A stretch of 58,033 nt of DNA from Hyphomicrobiales bacterium (lineage in GTDB: Bacteria > Pseudomonadota > Alphaproteobacteria > Rhizobiales > Xanthobacteraceae). The translations under genes were made by a program, and so were the position numbers. Each line of letters begins with the position of its first letter. Position 1 is the stretch's first letter. The notes below the pieces were generated by a model, which saw only the letters and a list, made by a program, of their open reading frames with translations, searched no databases and was not told the DNA's origin. Location of the stretch: the NCBI GenBank assembly GCA_009377755.1, contig WHTM01000033.1:1-58033 (forward strand). The letters run 5' to 3'. Below are positions 8,062 through 16,507 of the stretch, in pieces.

Positions 8062-8745
8062 TCAGCGCAACCGCGGCACGGCCGGCGAACCGTCCCTGCC
8101 GGAATCACCTTCCCGCGTGCTCGGCTGGAACAGGCCCTGCACGCGGCCCCCGTCGGACTCCATGCGCGAGACGGCCGTCCCCATGTCGACAACCAGGCGA
8201 TCGCCGCGCAACACGTTGCGGCCCTGGCTGACCACGACGTTGCCGCGCAGGGTGATGGTGTTCTTGCGCATGTCGAAATCGCCGGCCTCGCCGGTCGCGG
8301 TCTGCTCCTTTTGCGTGACGATGACGTTGCCCTTGGCCTCGAGGCGCCGGATGCGCTGCCCGTCGGCGGTCGGTGGCCCGGAGCGGACGCCGCTGGTGGT
8401 GCCGGCATCCTCCGCCTCATAGTAGACCACGAGCACGTTGCAGCGCAGCTCGGTGTCGCCCTGCTTGACGTGCACCTTGCCTCGGAACGTCGCAACCTTG
8501 GTCTTGTCCTGGACTTCGAGCGCGCTTGCCTCGATCTGGATCGGCTGATTCCGGTTCTTGGAAAATCCCTGCACCGCATTCGGCACATTGGTGGTCGTCG
8601 AGGTGGCGCCCTTCGGCTGTTGTGTGCCGCGCGTCTCGCCCCCCGGCCTGGATTGCGCCATGCTCCGGTCGGACATCGACACCAGCGGCCCCGCCAGGAT
8701 GACAGCGATCAGCGCAGTGCGGTGCAGTCGCGCGCCCTGTTTCAT
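8062..8745 (-). CDS. lptA: LptA/OstA-like periplasmic LPS transport protein
   Basis: 227 residues with a signal peptide at about 1-30 (ALIAVILAGPLVSMSDRSMA, cleavage after SMA) and an OstA beta-jellyroll domain at about 60-190. The core repeats the pattern seen in LptA: IEASALEVQDKTKVATFRGKVHVKQGD, then GNVIVTQKEQTATGEAGDFD and LRGNVVVSQGRNVLRGDRLVVD. It should form the periplasmic bridge carrying LPS to the outer membrane. Its ATG overlaps the stop of lptC by four bases (ATGA at 8742-8745), indicating translational coupling. Confidence 0.92.
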   Translation of the reverse strand: MKQGARLHRTALIAVILAGPLVSMSDRSMAQSRPGGETRGTQQPKGATSTTTNVPNAVQGFSKNRNQPIQIEASALEVQDKTKVATFRGKVHVKQGDTELRCNVLVVYYEAEDAGTTSGVRSGPPTADGQRIRRLEAKGNVIVTQKEQTATGEAGDFDMRKNTITLRGNVVVSQGRNVLRGDRLVVDMGTAVSRMESDGGRVQGLFQPSTREGDSGRDGSPAVPRLR

Positions 8746-9464
8746 TGCTGTGGCACCTGTCCGGGGACGCTGCCCTGATCCTTGTTCGGCATCAGTTGCA
8801 TCGCTACTCCGCCGTTGAAGCGGACCACCTCCCCGGCCTGCTCGATCTCCATCGCGTTGGCATTGACGGTGCCGTTGAGCATCTTCAAGGCCACCGGCTT
8901 CTCGGACACGATGTCGCCCGTGCGCGTGTTGATCACCGCCTGGCTCAGGCGGCCCTCGTAGCCGGTCGAGGATTTCACCAGGATGTTGTCTTCAAGCGTC
9001 AACACTTCCGCCTTGGTGTTGAACAATCCAGTGGCCGCCGACACGTCGACCTGCGAGCGGTCGTGCATCTGAATTTTCGCGCGCAGCTCGATCAGCTCGA
9101 TCAGCTCGGGCTTGGCAATATCCTGCGCCGCCGAGCGCGCGGATAGGTCGTAAGGCCGTGCATCGCGGGTGAAGCCGGAGAGGCGCGGCTGCTCCATCTT
9201 GATCTTGGTTCCGGAGATCACGATGTCGCGCAGTCCAACCGGCAGCTCGCCGAGCAGCCGCAATGGATTGAACCAGGCCGCCAGCGCCAAGACGGCGATG
9301 ACGGCAGCGAAGGCGGCCGGAACCGCGATGCGAGAGACGCGCACCAGCCGGCTGTGCCGCATCGCCGCGCGGAAGGCATTCGCCGTTGTGCGGCGCCGCG
9401 CAGCCGCGAACAAGGCCGGTCCCCGGTATTGCTCGGCTTCGTAAACGACGGCCAAACCGTTCAT
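8742..9464 (-). CDS. lptC: LPS export periplasmic protein LptC
   Basis: 240 residues from the ATG at 9464 (MNGLAVVYEAEQ); the frame could extend 30 codons to 9554 but that part is not conserved. A cytoplasmic stretch is followed by one membrane helix (IAVPAAFAAVIAVLALAAWF) and a periplasmic LptC domain with DIVISGTKIKMEQPRLSGFT. It anchors LptA to the LptBFG transporter and passes LPS to it. It is the first gene of the lptC-lptA-lptB run and ends in the ATGA overlap with lptA. An RNase D-like gene lies just upstream on the same strand. Confidence 0.9.
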   Translation of the reverse strand: MNGLAVVYEAEQYRGPALFAAARRRTTANAFRAAMRHSRLVRVSRIAVPAAFAAVIAVLALAAWFNPLRLLGELPVGLRDIVISGTKIKMEQPRLSGFTRDARPYDLSARSAAQDIAKPELIELIELRAKIQMHDRSQVDVSAATGLFNTKAEVLTLEDNILVKSSTGYEGRLSQAVINTRTGDIVSEKPVALKMLNGTVNANAMEIEQAGEVVRFNGGVAMQLMPNKDQGSVPGQVPQQ

Positions 9465-9569
9465 CCTAAGCTTGTCGTCCGTTGCAGATTCATTCACGCG
9501 GAACTCCAGCCACGTGGCACCGGCATTCAGACAAAGATCACCGCGCCGCGACATGCCAACGCGACGGCT

Positions 9570-10184
9570 TCACGAGTGGGCGAAGACATCCTCCTGGTCC
9601 CAGCCGGCCAGGTCGAGCCGAACGCGGTCCGGAAGAAAACGGAAGCACGCCGCGGCAAGGTCCGCGCGCCCCTCCCGCGCCAGCATGGCGTCGAGCCTAT
9701 CCCTTATCGCATGCAAGTGGAGCACGTCGGACGCCGCATAGGCAACCTGGGCGTCGCTGAGCTCCTCGGCGCCCCAATCGGACGACTGCTGCTGCTTCGA
9801 CAGGTCGACGCCGAGCAGTTCCTTGACCAGGTCCTTCAGCCCATGTTTATCGGTATAGGTTCGCGCCAGCCGCGAGGCGATCTTGGTGCAGTAGATCGGC
9901 GCCGGCATTACCCCGAAGGCCTGATACAGGGCGCCCAGATCGAAGCGGGCGAAGTGGAAGATCTTCAGGATCGACGGGTCGGCGAGCAGCCGGATCAGAT
10001 TGGGCGCCGCGGGCGGGTCCGGCGCGAGCTGCACCACGTCAGCGATGCCGTCGCCCGGCGACAGCTGGACCACGCACAGCCGGTCGCGCTGATGCTGCAG
10101 CCCCATGGTCTCGGTGTCGATGGCGATCGGCCCCGAATAGGCGGACAAGTCAGGCAGATCGCCACGGTGCAGGCGGATGGTCAT
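9570..10184 (-). CDS. Ribonuclease D-like 3'-5' exonuclease (short form)
   Basis: 204 residues from the ATG at 10184 (MTIRLHRGDLPDL). A DEDDy exonuclease domain fills the protein: ExoI IAIDTETMGL with the catalytic Asp and Glu, ExoII FHFARFDLGAL and ExoIII YAASDVLHL, where the tyrosine marks the DEDDy subclass. The HRDC domain of Escherichia coli RNase D is absent, as in the short RND-like proteins common in alphaproteobacteria. The likely role is trimming of tRNA or other RNA 3' ends; the exact substrate cannot be told. It is placed directly before lptC, a frequent neighbourhood. Confidence 0.88.
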   Translation of the reverse strand: MTIRLHRGDLPDLSAYSGPIAIDTETMGLQHQRDRLCVVQLSPGDGIADVVQLAPDPPAAPNLIRLLADPSILKIFHFARFDLGALYQAFGVMPAPIYCTKIASRLARTYTDKHGLKDLVKELLGVDLSKQQQSSDWGAEELSDAQVAYAASDVLHLHAIRDRLDAMLAREGRADLAAACFRFLPDRVRLDLAGWDQEDVFAHS

Positions 10185-10274
10185 GGAGCGGGAAACCTGG
10201 ATCGAACGAGCGTTGGAGTCAGTTGCGGCGGTCGGTCGGCCGCGTTCTAGCACGCACAGGCAGGCCGAAGCCAA

Positions 10275-10684
10275 CGCTCCGCCGCGGCGTTCTCCTTCCG
10301 GCGCCAGGCCCGCGCTTTCGCCTGGGTATTCCAGCCCAGGTCGTCAGCCTGCTCCAGGCGGGGGGCCGCGGGCGGGGCCCCGACGCCGCCCGAGTGCGAG
10401 TTTGCGAGACTCGCCCGCGGGCGCCGCATCCCGTCCCGCCAACATGACGCCTCATGAGAGCGCCCCTCGGCGGACGGGACGCGGGCTGGATGTTTTCCTA
10501 GGGTGTCAAGGATTATTTTCCGGAGATGCCTCGCTGCGCGCCGGCCGGGCTACGAGACGCGCGAAATCCGGGTTGGACCTTCCCACGGATCGCGGCGCTC
10601 CGGATTGCGCTACGCTTCATTCAGGCTACGGGCTGCGATCCGCCACGGGCGCACCAACAACCCGCCCCTGCCGGCGAATCGCGC
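10275..10684. other. Gene-poor gap with a degenerate intergenic repeat
   Basis: About 410 bases between the RNase D-like gene and the amidohydrolase. The part from roughly 10570 to 10640 carries the phrase ATCCGGGTT...CTCCGGATTGCGCTACGC...CAGGCTACGGGC, a degraded copy of the 'CCGGATTGCGCT...GGGCTACGG' repeats also found at 11840-11925 and 23778-23804. The open frames here are GC-rich shadows without family resemblance. No terminator with a T-run was seen. Confidence 0.5.
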
Positions 10685-11755
10685 CTATGTCTTCAGCCGC
10701 GGCATCAGGCTGACTGCGTTGCCGCTCTCGATGCCCTGCAATTGCTCCGGGGTGAGATCGAGCTTTCGCAGCTCCGCAATCTGATCAAGTGGGAAATACG
10801 GATAGTCGCTGCCGTAGGTCACCTGCGACGCCGGCACGAGCTTGAGCAGCGCGGCCATCGTCGGCGCCGAGGTCGCGTTCGCGGTGTCGTAATGCAGTCG
10901 CTTCATTTCTCCCATGATGCCGTCGGGGGCGAACTCCTTGAGGTTCGGCCGCTTGCCGTAGAACGCATCGATGCGTCCGGCCATCAGCGGAATCGTTCCG
11001 CCGGCATGCGAGAACAGCCACTTGATGTCGCGGTGGCGCGCGAAAGAGCCGCTCAGCAGCAGGCTGGTGACGGTGCGAGTGGTGTCGTGCGGGACTTCGA
11101 TCACCGCCGGAAAGGTCCCAACGCTCAGCCGGCCACAGCAGGCCGCGACCAGCGGATGCACATAGATGACGGCCTTGCGCCGGTTGAGCTCATCGAGCAC
11201 CGGCTTGTAGAGCGGATCGCCCAGCCACTTGTCGCCGTAGTTGCTTTGCAGATTGATGCCGTCGGTCTTGAGAGTATCGAACACATATTCGACCTCCTTC
11301 AGCGTGGCATCGACATTCATCATCGACAGCGGCGCGAACATTCCGAAGCGGCCGGGGTAGTCCCTGCGCGTTTCGGCGGCAAAATCCTGGCAGATTCGCA
11401 CGGTTCGCCCCGCTGCCTCCGCGCCGGCGTCGAACCAAAGGCCGGGGGTGGACGCAAGCGACAGCACCGCGGTGCTGACGCCGTTCTTGTCCATTTGCTC
11501 GACGGACCTGGCCGGCGTCCAGTCCGCGACACCGGGGTAGGGCCGGAGCTTGCGCGCGCTCTCCCAGTCCGCCTGAATCTTGAGGTAGGCGGGTGGATAG
11601 TAGTGATGGTGCGTATCGATCAGTTTTGGTGCGGTCTGCCCGAGCAGCGCCGACGCCGGAAAGATCGACGCCGCGCCAACGGCTCCGACGCCGGCGAGAA
11701 ATTGACGCCTGGACGCGTGGCCAGGATCGCAGGCGGGGCAATGGTGGAATTGCAT
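10685..11755 (-). CDS. Tat-exported amidohydrolase (amidohydro_2/ACMSD-like)
   Basis: 356 residues from the ATG at 11755, chosen because GGGAGGACGAC precedes it; the open frame continues upstream through the tRNA, which is not coding. The N-terminus carries a twin-arginine signal ([18 protein letters not shown]). The mature protein opens with the metal-binding motif [11 protein letters not shown] and contains [14 protein letters not shown] and YGSDYPYFP, matching amidohydrolase family 2, which includes aminocarboxymuconate-semialdehyde decarboxylase. It should act in the periplasm on an unknown, perhaps aromatic-derived, acid. It is monocistronic as far as can be seen. The combination of Tat signal and this family is not rare in the order. 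Confidence 0.85.
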   Translation of the reverse strand: MQFHHCPACDPGHASRRQFLAGVGAVGAASIFPASALLGQTAPKLIDTHHHYYPPAYLKIQADWESARKLRPYPGVADWTPARSVEQMDKNGVSTAVLSLASTPGLWFDAGAEAAGRTVRICQDFAAETRRDYPGRFGMFAPLSMMNVDATLKEVEYVFDTLKTDGINLQSNYGDKWLGDPLYKPVLDELNRRKAVIYVHPLVAACCGRLSVGTFPAVIEVPHDTTRTVTSLLLSGSFARHRDIKWLFSHAGGTIPLMAGRIDAFYGKRPNLKEFAPDGIMGEMKRLHYDTANATSAPTMAALLKLVPASQVTYGSDYPYFPLDQIAELRKLDLTPEQLQGIESGNAVSLMPRLKT

Positions 11756-11932
11756 GTCGTCCTCCCGGCGCTTGCTTTGTTCGATATTCGAGGCAAGTCG
11801 AGCGCCAGGGTAGCCGTCGGCTTTCTCGGCGGCAAGCTGCAAGGACGATGGCCCGGATGGCGCTGCCCGGATTGCGAGGGGGTCCCGGATTGCGCTTTGC
11901 TGATCCGGGCTACGGCGCTGCTGCGGCAGCGA

Positions 11933-12017
11933 TGGTGCCCAGGAGAGGACTCGAACCTCCACGGCTTTCACCACTGGTACCTGAAACCAGCGCGTCTACC
12001 AATTCCGCCACCTGGGC
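11933..12017 (-). tRNA. tRNA-Leu (anticodon CAG)
   Basis: Read on the minus strand, the sequence opens with acceptor arm GCCCAGG and closes with CCTGGGC, a discriminator A and an encoded CCA (11933-11935). The anticodon stem-loop is TGGT TTCAGGT ACCA with anticodon CAG. A long variable arm (GTGGTGAAAGCCGTGG region) is as expected for leucine, and the T arm contains GGTTCGAGTCC. The 85-base length including CCA is normal. It is isolated between two unrelated genes. Confidence 0.97.
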
Positions 12018-12165
12018 CTCGTCGGATCGGTAGCGAGCAGCTTTTGCCTTGTCAATCAAGGCGGCGCTCCCAACCGATCCGTATATGAGGATGCGGCCGG
12101 CGGTCTCCAATCCGGCCCGTCGCCGCGCCTCGCGTGGGCGCTCTCGGCCGGGCGATCATGCGCCT

Positions 12166-12265
12166 CGTCATTGCGAGAAGGCGCAGCCGACGAAGTAATC
12201 CAGGGGCGGGCAGAGCAAGGACTGGATTGCTTCGCCCTCCGCTTCGCTCTGGGCTCGCAATGACG
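12166..12265. repeat. Palindromic intergenic repeat
   Basis: Outer arms CGTCATTGCGAG (12166-12177) and CTCGCAATGACG (12254-12265) are perfect reverse complements. Inside, a further pair reads GAAGTAATCCAG and CTGGATTGCTTC with one mismatch. This type of element is, from memory, widespread in Bradyrhizobium-group genomes. Together with the terminator beside it, it accounts for most of the 333-base gap between the tRNA and the molybdenum hydroxylase. Confidence 0.8.
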
Positions 12266-12268
12266 GCG

Positions 12269-12298
12269 AAAAAAAGCGCCCGCCTCGCGGCGGGCGCT
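12269..12298 (-). terminator. Rho-independent terminator of the molybdenum hydroxylase operon
   Basis: On the minus strand a 10-bp perfect stem, AGCGCCCGCC and GGCGGGCGCT around a GCGA loop, is followed directly by a run of T (plus-strand A-run at 12269-12274). It is 50 bases downstream of the stop codon at 12351, the right position to end that operon. Confidence 0.9.
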
Positions 12299-12350
12299 TC
12301 TTGCTTCGTCGGAGAATGTCGCCCCCGTCCGACGAAGGCTTAAGCTCCGG

Positions 12351-14516
12351 TCAGGCCTTGAGCGTGGCCAGCACCCGCTCCGGAGTGAACGGCATGTGAT
12401 ACAGCCGCTTGCCGGTCAGCTTGTGGAACGCATTGGCGACGGCGCCGGCGATGAACGGATTGCCGATCTCACCAAGCCCGGTCGGACGCGTGTCGGCCTC
12501 GACAAAGCTAACGTGCATCTCCTCCGGCAGGTCGGACATCCGCATCACTGTGTAGTCGTGGAAGTTGGACTGCTCCACGACGCCGTCTTTCACGGTCGCC
12601 CGCTCGTGCAGCACGCTGGAGAGGCCGTAGATGATGCCGCTCTCGATGTTGGCCTTGGCGGCCGCAGGCTGGACGATGGTGCCGCCGTCGATGGCGACCC
12701 ACACCTTGTGCACCTTGACCTTGCCGCTTGCGCGGTCGAGCGAGATTTCCGCAACGCCGGCGCCGAGCGAGCCGGACCGCTCGCTGACCGACAGGCCGAG
12801 CGCCCGGCCCTCGGGCCGCTTGGCCTTCCAGTCGCACATCTGCGCCACCGTCTCGAAGCACTTGCGCGCCTTCGGGGTGAGCGACATCCGCTGCAGCCGG
12901 AACTCCAGCGGATCCATCCCCTGGTCGACCGCCATCTGGTCGACGAAGGCCTCGATGGCGAACACGTTGAAGACGTGGCCGACCGCGCGCCAGTGCTTGA
13001 GCTTGATGCCGTGCGAGATTCCGCGCCGTTCGATGAACTGGTTCGGAATCGCGTAGTAGATCGGCTTGATGCCGGTGTGCAGCAATCCGCCGCCGTCGCC
13101 GACAACGCAATGGCGCCAGCCGACAACCTTGCCGCTGCCGTCGAGCGCCGCTTCCAGGCACTGGAACGCCTGCGGGCGCAGCATGCCCTGGGCGACGTCC
13201 TCCTCGCGTGTCCACAACAGCTTCACCGGACGGCGCACCTCGCGCGCGACCAGCGCCGCTTCGGCGGCGTAGTCGCCCATGGTGCGCCGGCCGAAGCCGC
13301 CACCCATGTAGCACTGGTGGAAGTCCACCTGCTCTTCCTTGAAGCCGAGCGCCTTCGCCACCGCGGCACGTGACACGTCCGGCGCCTGGCTGCCTTCCCA
13401 GATTTCCACCTTGTCGCCCGCATCGTTGAAGCGGGCCACCGCATTGAGCGGCTCCATCTGCGCATGGTAGCCGAAGTCGCTACGGTACTCGGCCTTGTAG
13501 ACCTTCGCTGCACCGGCGAAGGCGGCGTCGGCGTCACCCTTCGAGTCGATGGTGGTCTTCTGCGCCGCAGGATCGTTGTGGATCTTCGCGTAGTCCTGCG
13601 CGAGCGCCTGCTCGGAGTTGAAGCCCTCGGCCTTGCCCTTCTTCCAGGCGACCTTCAGGGTATCTCGCCCCGCCTTGGCACGCTCGAACCGGTCGGCGAC
13701 GACGGCGACGCCGTTCGCCAGCTTGACCGTGCCGATGACACCGGCCATGGCCTTGATCTCGGCGTCGTTCCAAGTGTCGGGCGCAGTGTTGTGCACCGGC
13801 GAGTGCAGCGTGCTCGCATAGACCATGCCGGGCACCTTCACGTCCATGGCGTACTGCGCCGTGCCGTTCACCTTCGACGGGATGTCGCGGCGCGGCACCG
13901 ATTTGCCGATCAGCCGGAACTCGCTCTTCTTCTTCAGCTCGTTCGCAGCCACGGCGGGCAGCGTCGCCGGCACCTTGCCGGATGCCGCGATTTCGCCGTA
14001 ACTCATGCGGCGGCCAGAGGCGGGGTGAACCACAACGCTGGGCTCGGTCTTGAGCGAGGCAGCGTCGACGCCCCAAGTCTCGGCGGCGTTCGTCAGCAGC
14101 ACCTTGCGCACCTGCGCGCCCGCGGTCCGTAGCTGGTCGTAGTACAGCATGACCGCGCGGCTGCCGACGATCCACATCATGCGGTTGCCGCCGATGATGT
14201 AGCCGTAGTTTGCCTTGTCGGCGGGCGCCCACTCGATGACGACCTTCGCCCAGTCGGCATCCATCTCCTCGGCGAGGATCAATGGCAGCGAGGTCATCGA
14301 CCCCTGACCCATCTCGGCGCCGGCACTGAGGATGGTGATCGTGCCGTTCGGCGCGATGCGCACCCACGAGCCAATCTGATGCGCACCGGTCGAGGCCTGG
14401 GCTTCCGACAGCAGGTTGACGCCGTCAGCGCCGAACGCCAGGCAGAACGACATGCCGCCCAACCCGGCCAGCATGCCGCGGCGGGAAATCTCCGGTCCCT
14501 TGATCGCAATGGTCAT
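12351..14516 (-). CDS. Molybdopterin-binding subunit of a xanthine dehydrogenase-family hydroxylase (IorB-like)
   Basis: 721 residues. A twin-arginine signal (ISRRGMLAGLGGMSF) is followed by the two Mo-pterin domains of the aldehyde/isoquinoline oxidoreductase family. Visible motifs include GAEMGQGSMTSLP, QCYMGGGFGRR (molybdopterin contact) and PTGLGEIGNPFIAGA near the C-terminus, which carries the presumed catalytic glutamate. The length and the two-subunit arrangement with a [2Fe-2S] protein and no FAD subunit match isoquinoline 1-oxidoreductase-type enzymes that pass electrons to a cytochrome. It should hydroxylate an aldehyde or N-heterocycle at the periplasmic face; the substrate is unknown. 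It begins four bases after the small-subunit gene. Confidence 0.9.
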   Translation of the reverse strand: MTIAIKGPEISRRGMLAGLGGMSFCLAFGADGVNLLSEAQASTGAHQIGSWVRIAPNGTITILSAGAEMGQGSMTSLPLILAEEMDADWAKVVIEWAPADKANYGYIIGGNRMMWIVGSRAVMLYYDQLRTAGAQVRKVLLTNAAETWGVDAASLKTEPSVVVHPASGRRMSYGEIAASGKVPATLPAVAANELKKKSEFRLIGKSVPRRDIPSKVNGTAQYAMDVKVPGMVYASTLHSPVHNTAPDTWNDAEIKAMAGVIGTVKLANGVAVVADRFERAKAGRDTLKVAWKKGKAEGFNSEQALAQDYAKIHNDPAAQKTTIDSKGDADAAFAGAAKVYKAEYRSDFGYHAQMEPLNAVARFNDAGDKVEIWEGSQAPDVSRAAVAKALGFKEEQVDFHQCYMGGGFGRRTMGDYAAEAALVAREVRRPVKLLWTREEDVAQGMLRPQAFQCLEAALDGSGKVVGWRHCVVGDGGGLLHTGIKPIYYAIPNQFIERRGISHGIKLKHWRAVGHVFNVFAIEAFVDQMAVDQGMDPLEFRLQRMSLTPKARKCFETVAQMCDWKAKRPEGRALGLSVSERSGSLGAGVAEISLDRASGKVKVHKVWVAIDGGTIVQPAAAKANIESGIIYGLSSVLHERATVKDGVVEQSNFHDYTVMRMSDLPEEMHVSFVEADTRPTGLGEIGNPFIAGAVANAFHKLTGKRLYHMPFTPERVLATLKA

Positions 14517-14519
14517 GGC

Positions 14520-14972
14520 TTAGCCCTCCCTCGAAGCGCGCTCGACGGCGGCGATGATGCGGTGATAGGTGCCGCAGCGGCAGATGTTGCCGTCCATGTG
14601 GGCGACGATCTGCGTACGGGTCGGCTTGGGAATTTGCGCCAGCAGTTCCGCCGCCTGCATGATCTGGCCGGACTGGCAGTAGCCGCACTGCGGCACCTGC
14701 TCGGCGATCCAGGCCTTCTGCAGCGGATGCGAGGAGTTCGGCGAGAGCCCCTCGATGGTGACGACTTTCTTGCCGGCGACCGACGCGAGATCGGTCGAGC
14801 AGGAGCGCGTTGCCGCGCCATCGACGTGCACGGTGCAGGCGCCGCACAGCGCTACACCGCAGCCGTATTTCGTGCCGGTCAAGCCGATGTGGTCACGAAT
14901 GACCCACAGCAGCGGCGTGTTGGGATCGGCGTCGACCGAAACACTCCGGTCGTTCAAGGTGAAGGAAACCAT
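14520..14972 (-). CDS. [2Fe-2S] subunit of the molybdenum hydroxylase (IorA-like)
   Basis: 150 residues from the ATG at 14972, preceded by GGGAGGTGTT; the longer open frame upstream lacks conservation. An N-terminal plant-type ferredoxin domain binds one cluster through C38, C43, C46 and C58, and the C-terminal four-helix domain binds the second through C96, C99, C131 and C133 (QCGYCQSG and GNICRCGTY). It transfers electrons from the Mo centre of the large subunit. No signal peptide is present; it presumably leaves the cell as a passenger of the Tat-targeted partner. The pair forms a two-gene operon ending at the terminator at 12269-12298. Confidence 0.93.
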   Translation of the reverse strand: MVSFTLNDRSVSVDADPNTPLLWVIRDHIGLTGTKYGCGVALCGACTVHVDGAATRSCSTDLASVAGKKVVTIEGLSPNSSHPLQKAWIAEQVPQCGYCQSGQIMQAAELLAQIPKPTRTQIVAHMDGNICRCGTYHRIIAAVERASREG

Positions 14973-15347
14973 AACACCTCCCTTGTTCCACCCGGTTCCG
15001 CATTGGCGAGGCCGACCTCGGGCATGACACGTGGCAGGCGGCAATGCGATGTTGGGTTGCTGCAGTTGCTCTATGGCGCCGCGGCGGCCGTGGTGCCCCG
15101 TTATCCGACGGCACCCGCAGCGAAGTTCCTCCCAGAGAAGCGTCGCCTCTCTCATGGGCCGTCAGCGGCGTGCTCGTCGCGGGCGCGTCACCCGGCTCTT
15201 TGGAGCAAGTCTAGCAAACCGGCCTGGGGAAGCGAATCACAAAAAAAATCAACCCCGCGCTGTCTTGCGGCCAACCGGTTCGCACCCCGCATCGTGGTCC
15301 GGAGCAGGCATTCGCCGCATCCCGCTCGAGTCAGTTCCGCCGGGCCA
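14973..15347. other. Gap without a supported gene
   Basis: 375 bases upstream of the molybdenum hydroxylase operon and downstream of the trypsin-like gene. It should hold the operon promoter. An A-run (eight A at about 15240-15247) is the only low-complexity feature; no clear hairpin, repeat or family-like reading frame was found. Confidence 0.5.
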
Positions 15348-16325
15348 TCAATGCATGCTCGGGCGCTTGAGGAAGCGGTTGCGGTCGCTGGACTGTACCT
15401 TCACCCCGAAGGTCTTGCCGTCACGATAGATCAGCATCGGCACCTCGACACCAGCGTCGCCTTGCGCCCAGATGCGGCGGAACAGGCCGGCGAGATTGGC
15501 GACCTCGACGCCGCCGACCGAAATCACCAGGTCGCCGGTCTTCAGATTGGCGCGTTGCGCCGGGCCGTTGTCGGCGAGGCCGACAACCACCACTTTGTCC
15601 TCGACCTCCGTGGCATAGAGGCCGAGCCAGGGCCGCGGCGGCCGGTTCGGCCGGCCGATGGTCAGGCAGTCCTCAAGGATTGGCTTCAGCAGGTCGATCG
15701 GCACGATCATGTTGAGATGCTGGGTCTGCCCGCCGTCGCGCGCCTGTTCGAGCTGCAGCGAGCCGATGCCGAGCAGTTCGCCAGTCGCACCGATGACGCC
15801 GGTACCGCCCCAGTTGGGATGGGCCGGGGTGACGAAGATCGCCTCATCGATCACATATTCCCAATAGCCGGCGAATTCCTGCTTACCGACGATGCGCGCC
15901 GCCACCGAACGCTGCCGACCGCCGGCGCCGCCCACCACCACCCGCTCGCCGAGTTGCGCCGCGTCCGACTGCCCGAGCGGCAGAGCCGGCAGGTCGAGCC
16001 GCGCCAGCGCCTGCACCAGGCCGAAGCCGGTCACCTGATCGTACGCCATCACGTGGCCGGGCACGGTGCGGCCGTCGATCAGATGCAGCCAGATCGTTTC
16101 CGCCTCGGTGATCAGATACCCGATGGTCAGCACCAGGCCGTTCGCGCGGATGACCACGCCGTTCCCCATCCGCTCGGTGCCAAGCGTCTGGGCCGAAAAG
16201 GCGTCGGAAGGAACGATCGACCGGATACCGACGATCGATGCCAGGGCCTGTTCGAGATCGTAGCCATAGTCCGCCGGCTTCGGCTGTAGCGCCGGCGGCA
16301 CCTTCCATTCGCTGATGGACGGCAT
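15348..16325 (-). CDS. Trypsin-fold/PDZ protein with degenerate catalytic triad (HtrA-like pseudoprotease)
   Basis: 325 residues without signal peptide: an S1C (HtrA/DegP) protease-like domain at about 25-220 and a PDZ domain at about 230-310 (WLGLYATEV, LKTGDLVISVGGVEV). Aligned by eye to HtrA, the three catalytic positions are lost. LTNxHVV becomes LTIGYLI (His to Y70), the TDLAV aspartate becomes G100 in DQVTGFGLV, and GNSGGP becomes NWGGTG (Ser to G173). The fold is otherwise intact and the frame uninterrupted, so this is probably a non-proteolytic binding protein. Its partner is unknown. It is transcribed divergently from the NDUFA9-like gene. Confidence 0.8.
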   Translation of the reverse strand: MPSISEWKVPPALQPKPADYGYDLEQALASIVGIRSIVPSDAFSAQTLGTERMGNGVVIRANGLVLTIGYLITEAETIWLHLIDGRTVPGHVMAYDQVTGFGLVQALARLDLPALPLGQSDAAQLGERVVVGGAGGRQRSVAARIVGKQEFAGYWEYVIDEAIFVTPAHPNWGGTGVIGATGELLGIGSLQLEQARDGGQTQHLNMIVPIDLLKPILEDCLTIGRPNRPPRPWLGLYATEVEDKVVVVGLADNGPAQRANLKTGDLVISVGGVEVANLAGLFRRIWAQGDAGVEVPMLIYRDGKTFGVKVQSSDRNRFLKRPSMH

Positions 16326-16507
16326 GACGGACCTCCTTTGCGTTCACCAGGGTCGCGATTCGGAAGTTCGCTTGAGTTTCAACTCCGGAGCGAACGTCGG
16401 ATTGCGGACACGAGGACCAGCCCACATCTATACACGAGGAGGCCGATCTTGTATTCGGCGCGGATCGCCGACAAGGGCCGATCCCCCACGTTCAGCAAGA
16501 TCATCGC

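Noticed and set aside
10526..12088. 520-codon plus-strand frame opposite the amidohydrolase and tRNA
   Set aside because: It passes through a tRNA gene and is a shadow of the amidohydrolase.
14379..16289. 636-codon plus-strand frame across the molybdenum hydroxylase start and the pseudoprotease
   Set aside because: It runs antisense through three supported genes; no conserved motif or ribosome-binding site is present.
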